Source: Pseudomonadota bacterium
Lineage (GTDB): Bacteria > Pseudomonadota > Alphaproteobacteria > Elsterales > Elsteraceae
DNA length: 5,677 nucleotides
Assembly (NCBI GenBank): GCA_016195115.1
Contig: JACQAI010000332.1
Span: 1 to 5,677, forward strand
Direction of reading: 5' to 3'
Each line of letters begins with the position of its first letter. Positions within the stretch are counted from its first letter, which is position 1. A program made the position numbers and the translations under genes. This document shows, in pieces, positions 1 through 4,569 of this stretch. The notes beneath the pieces were generated by a model that was not told the DNA's origin, did no database searches, and saw nothing but the letters and a program-made list of their open reading frames with translations.

Positions 1-71
1 GGCGAAAGCCGGGATCCAGGGGCCATACGCTCGGACCGTTTCGCCCGTGATCCTGGATCCCGGCTTTCGCC
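1..71. repeat. Long inverted repeat (dispersed palindromic element, cut by window edge)
   Basis: Bases 1-20 are the exact reverse complement of bases 52-71, giving a perfect 20-bp stem around a loop of about 31 bases. The arms carry a GGATCC core next to a CGGCTTTCGCC-type block, followed on the right by GGGATGACG. This resembles the short dispersed palindromes scattered between genes in many high-GC alphaproteobacterial genomes; that match is from memory, not a search. The left arm starts at the first base of the window, so the stem probably extends outside it. There is no T-tract after the right arm, so it is not a classical intrinsic terminator, although the hairpin could still protect or stop an upstream transcript. 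Confidence 0.8.
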
Positions 72-124
72 GGGATGACGGCGCGGGGGAATACGCGGGG
101 GTGACGGAACGGGTGGGGTAAGTT

Positions 125-147
125 GTTTGAAACATGCTCTTAGAGCA
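125..147. promoter_or_regulatory. Paired small palindromes upstream of the accessory operon (possible operator)
   Basis: Two short inverted repeats lie almost back to back in the 130-base leader before the first gene: GTTT-G-AAAC at 125-133 and TGCTCT-T-AGAGCA at 135-147. A TATAGT box at 163-168 lies about 35 bases upstream of the start codon and could be a -10 element, with TTAGAG at 140-145 as a poor -35 at 17-base spacing. That arrangement would put the second palindrome over the -35. I do not recognise the regulator. No FNR-like or sigma-54-like consensus is visible. The palindromes are directly seen; the operator and promoter roles are inference. Confidence 0.3.
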
Positions 148-200
148 GCGCCACAGCGGGGTTATAGTGTCGCCAAGGATAAAGTACGAGTCTGGATGCC

Positions 201-950
201 ATGTTGCTCGACGGGCGTAACCGCTTGCGCACGCCGGCGCGGGCGCTGGATCTGCCGCCGCTCTACCGCCTGGTGACCTTGCGGGAGGTCGGCGACGCGT
301 TTGCCCACGCCCAAGCGATCGCGGCCGAGGCCGGCGCCGGCACGCTGGTCCATGTCGGCCGCTTCGACGTCGCCGAGTTTGCGGTCGTGCTCGAGCCCGA
401 CGAGCCGCTCGAGTCGGCGCGCCGCGCCTTCTACGCCGGCTGCGTGGCGCTGGCCGATGCCCTGATCGCGCACGCGCCGCCCGACAAGTCGATCGCGTTC
501 GAATGGCCCGACACCATCCGGATCGACGGCGGGCTGGTCGGCGGCGCGCGGCTGGCGTGGCCGGCGGATGCCAAACCGGGCGCGCGGCCGGACTGGCTGG
601 TGTTCGGCGCGATGATCCGCACCGTGGCGACCGGCGAGGAGCCCGGCGTGCATCCCTTGTCGGCAACGCTCGAGGACGAGGGCTTCGACGAGATCGGCGC
701 CGAGCACCTGGTCGAGGGGTTCGCGCGCCATCTGATGGTCGCGATCGACAGCTGGCAGGAGCGCGGCTTCGACGACATCGCCAAGAGCTATCTGCAGCGC
801 CTGGGCGGCGAGCCCGCGGCGCTCGCCACGATCGACGCCAACGGCGACCTGATGCTGCGCCGCGCCGGCACGACCGAGCGGCGCCCGTTGATCGAGGCGC
901 TGGCGCGCGCGGCGTGGCTCGATCCCGACACCGGCGGCCCGCGGCGGTGA
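201..950 (+). CDS. Biotin/lipoate protein ligase-fold protein with DUF4444-like C-terminus
   Basis: 249 residues, soluble, no signal peptide. The layout follows the biotin protein ligase catalytic fold. Residues 44-70 (GTLVHVGRF...FAVVLEPDEPL) match the early core strands, EWPD (101-104) sits where ligases have KWPND, GGLVGGARLAW (110-120) matches the G-x-LAGIL strand, and WLVFGAMIRT (132-141) matches the VVIGIGIN strand. IDANGDLMLR (211-220) resembles the small C-terminal SH3-like domain, called DUF4444 in this family. The catalytic lysine of KWPND is replaced by Glu101, and the Gly/Arg-rich nucleotide loop is not evident, so ordinary ligase activity is doubtful. Family members recur next to formate dehydrogenase clusters, and a role in enzyme maturation is inferred. 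The start at 201 is chosen because an in-frame stop lies at 180-182 and no better start intervenes; its ribosome-binding site is weak. The stop overlaps a possible GTG start of the next gene. Confidence 0.82.
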   Translation: MLLDGRNRLRTPARALDLPPLYRLVTLREVGDAFAHAQAIAAEAGAGTLVHVGRFDVAEFAVVLEPDEPLESARRAFYAGCVALADALIAHAPPDKSIAFEWPDTIRIDGGLVGGARLAWPADAKPGARPDWLVFGAMIRTVATGEEPGVHPLSATLEDEGFDEIGAEHLVEGFARHLMVAIDSWQERGFDDIAKSYLQRLGGEPAALATIDANGDLMLRRAGTTERRPLIEALARAAWLDPDTGGPRR

Positions 951-961
951 CGGCGTCGACC

Positions 962-1501
962 ATGAAGCTCCTGCGCACCATCCGGCTCGATGCCTCGGAT
1001 GATTTCGTGTTCGAGCGCGCGGCGGCACACGGCGAGTGGGCGGTGTCGGGCGCCTTCGCGTTCTGGGACGGCGATCCCGCGGCGCTGACCGGCAAGGCGC
1101 GCGCGGCGTTCCGCTCGGGTTTTTTGGGCGTCGCGTCGCTTGGTTGGTCGACCCTGGTCGAGATCGTCGAGGCGAGCGCCGACGAGCACGCGGCAGTGGT
1201 CGACGCGCTGGCCGCTCAGCTGGTCGCCGGCTTCGGGGCGCCCGACCTCGATCAGGCGCGCGTCGCCGCACGCGAGGAGATCGGGTTCGCGAGCGCGCTG
1301 TGCGAGCACCCGGTCGGCAGCCTGATCGCGGTGCACCGCAGGCTCGACCAGGGCGAGATCCGTGAAGCCTTCCGGACCTTGCGGCCGCGTCCCGGCCTGC
1401 GGCCGGTGTTCGGCTTCGTCGCCGGCGACGACCCGCCGGCGGACGACGGCGGCGGCGAGACGGTCGACCTCGTGGATTTGGCGCGGGAGCGCCGGCCATG
1501 A
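962..1501 (+). CDS. DUF6505 family protein
   Basis: 179 residues, function unknown. The start MKLLRTIRLD followed by an acidic, aromatic stretch (DASDDFVFERAA) and a conserved-looking centre (GFLGVASLGWSTLVEI, residues 53-68) are as I remember DUF6505 proteins from FDH clusters. Residues 70-110 look helical and the C-terminus (155-179) is a low-complexity acidic tail. No signal peptide, membrane segment or metal-binding cysteine cluster is visible; there is one cysteine (114). ATG 962 is preferred because family members begin MKLLRTI. An in-frame GTG at 947 would overlap the previous stop (GTGA) and add five residues. The stop overlaps the next start as ATGA, which suggests translational coupling. 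The FDH-maturation role is inferred from context only. The family assignment is from memory. Confidence 0.78.
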   Translation: MKLLRTIRLDASDDFVFERAAAHGEWAVSGAFAFWDGDPAALTGKARAAFRSGFLGVASLGWSTLVEIVEASADEHAAVVDALAAQLVAGFGAPDLDQARVAAREEIGFASALCEHPVGSLIAVHRRLDQGEIREAFRTLRPRPGLRPVFGFVAGDDPPADDGGGETVDLVDLARERRP

Positions 1502-2505
1502 CCGATTTCTGGCTCTCGTGCGGCCACCATCTGCTCGACCGCGCCGCCGGCGGCGGCCTGGTCGCGACCGACGAGTTCCTCAAGGCGTACTTCGCGCGGC
1601 CCGAGCTGCGCCCGCCGGACGACGCCTGCGCCGCCGAGCGCGCGCTGCACGCGGCGCTGTCGGCGGTGCCGCGGCGCCCGGTTGCGACCGGCGAGATCGC
1701 CGCGATCGCCGACGCCGACGCGCGCGAGAACTGGCAGCTCGTCATCGCCTTCCGCGACCACGTGCTGGCGCACCCGACGCTCGAGGCCGCCTACGTCGCG
1801 CTGGTGCGCGACGGTCTCGCGCGCACGCCGCCGCTGTTCGTCAACCAGCTGGTCCACGTGATCCTGCGCAACGCGCTCGACGGCACCGACGATCCGTTCG
1901 TGCTGCGCGCCGCCGAGCTCTTCTTCCGGCCGCAGCGCGTGACCGTGCACGAGGGCGCCCTGCTCGCCGCCGACGAGGAGCGCATCGCGGGCAGCAATCC
2001 CGGCGCCGTCACGCCGCTGGTGGCGATGCTCGGGCTCGAGCGCGCCGCCAGCATCGATGTGCTGGTCGACGACAACGCCGCCGGCTACTGGGAGCGCAGC
2101 GACCGCTTCGACATGGCGCTCGACCTGACGGCTGGGCGACGCGGCCTCGCCGCGCTCGGCCACGTGATCGCAAGATGGGTCGCGCATCTGATCGGCACCG
2201 AGGTCGACGTCGCGGCGCTCGGCGAACTGCGCGACGCGCCGCTCACCTGGTATGTCGGGCTTGACGCCGAGGGCACGCGCATCGGCGACGCGCTGTGGCG
2301 TGGCGAGGCACTGGACGAAGCGTCCCAGGCGCGCGTTACCGGGCTGTTCCGCCTGAGCTTCCGCGATCCCGGCGTGGTCGCGGAAAAACTGCGCGGCGAG
2401 CCCGTCTACCTGATCCTGGCGACCACACAAGACAAGGTGCTGCGCCTGAAGCCGCAGAACCTCATCACCGGATTGCCGGTGCGCCACCTGGAGACGGTGA
2501 CGTGA
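1498..2505 (+). CDS. DUF6352 family protein
   Basis: 335 residues, cytoplasmic by appearance (no Tat/Sec signal or membrane helix). The N-terminus MTDFWLSCGHHLLDR, the segment FLKAYFARPELRPP (27-40), NPGAVTPLVAMLGLE (167-181) and the C-terminus LRLKPQNLITGLPVRHL (315-331) are as I remember the DUF6352 family, which travels with DUF6505, DUF3305 and DUF3306 near alphaproteobacterial formate dehydrogenase genes. The rest is largely alpha-helical and rich in Ala, Arg and Asp. The sequence suggests no enzyme motif. The start overlaps the previous stop (ATGA at 1498-1501) and has a good Shine-Dalgarno, GGGAG at 1485-1489. The stop overlaps the following GTG (GTGA at 2502-2505). Length and both ends look complete. 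The function is unknown; I infer FDH assembly or regulation only from the neighbourhood. Confidence 0.8.
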   Translation: MTDFWLSCGHHLLDRAAGGGLVATDEFLKAYFARPELRPPDDACAAERALHAALSAVPRRPVATGEIAAIADADARENWQLVIAFRDHVLAHPTLEAAYVALVRDGLARTPPLFVNQLVHVILRNALDGTDDPFVLRAAELFFRPQRVTVHEGALLAADEERIAGSNPGAVTPLVAMLGLERAASIDVLVDDNAAGYWERSDRFDMALDLTAGRRGLAALGHVIARWVAHLIGTEVDVAALGELRDAPLTWYVGLDAEGTRIGDALWRGEALDEASQARVTGLFRLSFRDPGVVAEKLRGEPVYLILATTQDKVLRLKPQNLITGLPVRHLETVT

Positions 2506-2817
2506 ACCGCCCCGACGTCGGCATCCCGGTCGGCGTCGTGGTCGAGCGCCGCAAGGCGATCAGCCAATGGGTCGACGTCGTGTGGCGGCCGACCGCGGTG
2601 CTGCCCGGCCAGCCCGACACCGCACCGTGGACCCAGCTCGACGGCGATGCCGACCTGGCGCACTTCTACGCCGGTGCCGCCGAGGTCGGGCTGTTTCGTT
2701 CCGACGCCGCGCAATATCGCGACAACCTCGCGACCGGTGCGCCGGCGCACGCGCACGCCCAGCGATCCGCAGGCGCTGGCGCGCCGCGCGACATCGCCGA
2801 AGGGCGGCAAGCCGTGA
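2502..2817 (+). pseudogene. DUF3305 gene remnant with an internal frame-changing deletion
   Basis: Reading starts at GTG 2502 with GGAG at 2490-2493. The first 82 residues (NRPDVGIPVGVVVERRKAISQ at the start, then WVDVVWRP, FYAGAAEVGLFRSDAAQYRDNL) are a recognisable DUF3305 N-terminus. After about 2745 the family sequence stops. A plausible gene end resumes in the +1 frame: RTPSDPQALARRATSPKG, with a TGA at 2815-2817 that overlaps the next GTG exactly as at the other junctions of this operon. Family members are normally about 160-190 residues (from memory), so roughly 60-80 central codons seem to be missing and the frame no longer matches. In the original frame there is no stop at the junction, so translation runs on into DUF3306 and ends at 3434. 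The function of DUF3305 is unknown. The lesion is either a real deletion or an assembly error. Confidence 0.65.
2799..2816 (+). promoter_or_regulatory. Ribosome-binding site and GTG start that define DUF3306
   Basis: GAAGGG at 2799-2804 lies nine bases before GTG 2814-2816. This is good Shine-Dalgarno spacing, immediately ahead of the conserved SEPESFFQRWSRR beginning of DUF3306. The GTG overlaps the TGA (2815-2817) of the +1-frame DUF3305 tail, repeating the GTGA pattern seen at 2502. It supports 2814 as the ancestral start even though an upstream in-frame reading now passes through it. Confidence 0.6.
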
Positions 2818-3434
2818 GCGAGCCCGAGAGCTTTTTCCAACGGTGGTCGCGGCGCAAGCGCGCGCCGGCGGACGCCGCCGCCGAGGACGCCCGTGCCGCC
2901 GACGACGGCACGCCGCCGCCCGACGCCGATGCAGCCGCGGCGCCGGCGCCGGCGCCGCCGGCGGTGCTGTCCGACATCGAGCTCGCGAAGCTGCCGTCGC
3001 TCGAATCGATCACCGCGACGACCGACATCACCGGCTTCCTGGCGCCCGGCGTGCCGGCCGAATTGACCCGTGCGGCGCTTCGTCGCGCGTGGCTCGCCGA
3101 TCCCCAGATCCGCGACTTCGTGGGCATCGCGGAGAACCAGTGGGACTTCACGACGCCGGGTGCGACGCCCGGATTCGGCGAGCTCGCCGAGGACGAGGTG
3201 CGTCGGCTGGTGGCCGAGGTGATGGGCGAGACCAAGACCCCGACAGCCGCGCCCGCGGTCGATCCCGAGGCCGCCAAAGACCCGTCAAATCGGTCGATTT
3301 CCGCTCTGCCGGCAGCCGAGCCGCGGCCGGACGCGCGGCCGACTGCCGATGCCGGCGGGGCGGCCACGAACCCGTCCGAGGTCGTGCCGGGCCGCGCCTC
3401 GCCCCCGCAGCGCGGCGGCGAGGACCAAACCTAG
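2814..3434 (+). CDS. DUF3306 family protein (now in frame with an upstream DUF3305 fragment)
   Basis: 206 residues from GTG 2814. The family signature is clear: an N-terminal SEPESFFQRWSRRKR (2-16), a variable Ala/Pro/Asp-rich linker (17-50), and the conserved core with LPSLESITATTDITGF (60-75), GVPAELTRAALRRAWLADPQ (79-98), IRDFVGIAENQWDF (99-112) and PGFGELAEDE (119-128). A long Pro/Ala-rich tail (140-206) looks disordered. There is no signal peptide or membrane segment. The function is unknown; in this context it is an FDH-cluster accessory protein. Because the DUF3305 remnant is in the same frame without a stop, the uninterrupted ORF is 2502-3434 (310 residues), and an automatic caller would probably report that fused product. 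I judge the true DUF3306 start to be 2814, from the Shine-Dalgarno and the family N-terminus. It is the last gene of the tight run; 184 non-coding bases follow. Confidence 0.8.
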   Translation: MSEPESFFQRWSRRKRAPADAAAEDARAADDGTPPPDADAAAAPAPAPPAVLSDIELAKLPSLESITATTDITGFLAPGVPAELTRAALRRAWLADPQIRDFVGIAENQWDFTTPGATPGFGELAEDEVRRLVAEVMGETKTPTAAPAVDPEAAKDPSNRSISALPAAEPRPDARPTADAGGAATNPSEVVPGRASPPQRGGEDQT

Positions 3435-3441
3435 GCATCAT

Positions 3442-3456
3442 TGCTGCGTCGCAGCA
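3442..3456. promoter_or_regulatory. 15-bp palindrome with a CTGC-N3-GCAG core (possible PhaR-type operator)
   Basis: Bases 3442-3448 (TGCTGCG) and 3450-3456 (CGCAGCA) are perfect inverted arms around one base. The core reads CTGC-GTC-GCAG, which fits the CTGC-N3/4-GCAG site described for PhaR, the polyhydroxyalkanoate-responsive repressor of Paracoccus and relatives. It starts eight bases after the DUF3306 stop and lies about 160 bases upstream of the next gene, with no T-tract, so it is more like an operator than a terminator. No phasin or PHA gene is visible here, so the PhaR identification is speculative; the palindrome itself is certain. Confidence 0.35.
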
Positions 3457-3548
3457 TAAACTACCAATAGGCAAGTCGCCGCGTCGGGTGGGCAGGGCGC
3501 CTCGACTGGGCGGGTTCTTGATTCCATTAAGGCCATAGCCTGGCGCTA

Positions 3549-3577
3549 TTGACGGCGCCTTGCCTGAGGTTTTTAGT
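3549..3577 (+). promoter_or_regulatory. Candidate sigma-70-type promoter for the TorD-TAT-fdhA genes
   Basis: TTGACG at 3549-3554 is followed after 17 bases by TTTAGT at 3572-3577, within a locally AT-rich stretch (3570-3600) that stands out from the GC-rich surroundings. This would place the transcription start about 30-35 bases before ATG 3619. The break after DUF3306 and the drop in GC support a separate promoter here. The -10 is poor and nothing else proves it. Confidence 0.3.
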
Positions 3578-3618
3578 CATTAAATCGTAGGAATCAAAAA
3601 ACGCACTAAGGGAGGCGA

Positions 3619-4316
3619 ATGCGCGACTCGGGCCTCGATGAAGCGATCCGCGCAGCCGGCGGAGTCGGCGCGCTTGCCCGGAAAATTGGCATCGCCCAGC
3701 CGTCGGTTTCGAACGCCCGGACCTCTACGGCGCCGCCGAGGCCGCCGACGACATCGACGCCGCGCGCGCCCAGGAATATGCGCTGCTCGCGACCCTGCTG
3801 CGGCGCGCCCCCGACGCCGAGCTGCTGCGGCGGCTGAGCGCGCTCGGCGGCGACACCAGCGTGCTCGGCGCGGCGCATGCCGCGCTCGCCGCGGCGGCGG
3901 GTCGCGTCGGCGCCGCCGCGGCCGAGCGCGAGTACTTCGATTTGTTCATCGGCGTCGGCCGCGGCGAGTTCATGCCCTACGGCTCGTACTACATGACCGG
4001 GTTTCTCTATGAGCGGCCGTTGGCGCGCCTGCGCGAGCAGCTCGCCGAGCTCGGCATCGAGCGCGCGCCCGACCAGGTCGAGCCCGAGGATCACGTCGCG
4101 CTGCTGCTCGAGATCATGGCCGGGCTGGCGAGCCGGCGGCTGGCGGTGCGCGGCGGCGGCGAGCGCGCGCTGTTCGAGCAGCACGTGGCGCCGTGGGTCG
4201 GACGGTTCTTCGGCGACGTGGCGGGCGCCGAGCACGCGCCGTTCTATCGCCAGGTCGGGGCGCTGGGGCGGGTGTTCATCGACATCGAGACGGAGGCTTT
4301 CGCGCTGCCGTCGTGA
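3619..4316 (+). pseudogene. TorD/DmsD-type molybdoenzyme chaperone with N-terminal helix-turn-helix, split by a frame-changing deletion
   Basis: ATG 3619 follows a strong AGGGAGG (3609-3615). The first 32 residues (MRDSGLDEAIRAAGGVGALA, then RKIGIAQPSVSN) are a Cro/YdaS-like helix-turn-helix that breaks off in its recognition helix. Family sequence resumes in another frame at about 3717 (PDLYG...AARAQEYALLATLL) and continues without interruption to the TGA at 4314-4316, about 199 residues. That part has the TorD hallmarks: EREYFDLFIGVGRGE with PYGSYYMTGFL (about 3926-4008), and EPEDH (4081-4095). Chaperones of this family bind the Tat signal and apo-protein of Mo/W enzymes until cofactor is inserted. 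Roughly 20-30 codons around the end of the HTH appear missing. In the TorD frame there is a stop at 3639-3641 and no usable start before GTG 3861, which would remove about 48 residues of the TorD domain. Read as it stands, from 3619 only a 72-residue HTH fragment ending at 3837 would be made. A real lesion or an assembly error are both possible. Confidence 0.68.
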
Positions 4317-4357
4317 GGCGATCGCGGCGCGTGCAACGGGTTGGGGAGGACGTGACC

Positions 4358-4558
4358 ATGAAGCAACCGGGCAAAGCGGCGGTCGGCCGTCGCAAGTTCC
4401 TGAGCGCGATGGGTGCCGGCGCGGGTCTCGCGGCGGCCGCCGCGGTGCCGCTGGCGCACGACGCCAAGGCGGACTCGGAGACCAACGACGAGAAGCGCAA
4501 GCCGCGCTATCGCGAGACCGATCACGTCAAGACCTTCTACAAGGTCAACCGGTACTAG
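4358..4558 (+). CDS. Formate dehydrogenase region TAT target protein (small Tat-signal protein)
   Basis: 66 residues. The N-terminus has a twin-arginine motif GRRKFLSAMG (10-19), a hydrophobic Ala/Gly-rich stretch (18-33) and an AxA-like site near DAKAD (35-39), leaving only a basic/acidic 27-residue tail ending RETDHVKTFYKVNRY. This matches the short 'formate dehydrogenase region TAT target' family (TIGR02811, from memory) normally found directly upstream of the FDH alpha subunit. Its role is not established; it may be a periplasmic assembly factor or small subunit exported by Tat. ATG 4358 has GGGAGGA at 4344-4350 with seven bases of spacing; an in-frame GTG at 4352 is too close to the Shine-Dalgarno. 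It lies 41 bases after the TorD stop and 11 bases before fdhA, so the genes are almost certainly cotranscribed. Confidence 0.85.
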   Translation: MKQPGKAAVGRRKFLSAMGAGAGLAAAAAVPLAHDAKADSETNDEKRKPRYRETDHVKTFYKVNRY

Positions 4559-4569
4559 GGGGGCGCGCC

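Noticed and set aside
82..101. Direct repeat of CGCGGGGG (82-89 and 94-101)
   Set aside because: Only two eight-base copies in G-rich sequence; expected by chance in this composition.
162..1745. 527-residue open frame on the minus strand
   Set aside because: It is a shadow of the + strand genes in very GC-rich DNA: Arg/Pro/Ala-rich, no recognisable domain, fully antisense to three genes with family support.
1362..2264. 300-residue Arg-rich + strand open frame
   Set aside because: Out-of-frame reading of the DUF6352 gene with strong Arg/Ala bias and no domain.
1252..2487. 411-residue open frame on the minus strand
   Set aside because: It lies entirely antisense to the DUF6505/DUF6352 genes; its composition is explained by complementing their codons and no motif is visible.
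3542..3574. Possible intrinsic terminator (GGCGC/GCGCC arms and a TTTTT run)
   Set aside because: The stem is only five base pairs with an eight-base loop, and ten bases separate it from the T run, so it does not meet terminator geometry; the same T run fits a promoter region better.
3861..4316. Stand-alone 151-residue TorD protein starting at GTG 3861
   Set aside because: Clear TorD-family sequence continues upstream in the same frame to about 3717, and there is no Shine-Dalgarno of note, so this start would cut into the domain. Treated as part of the broken gene.
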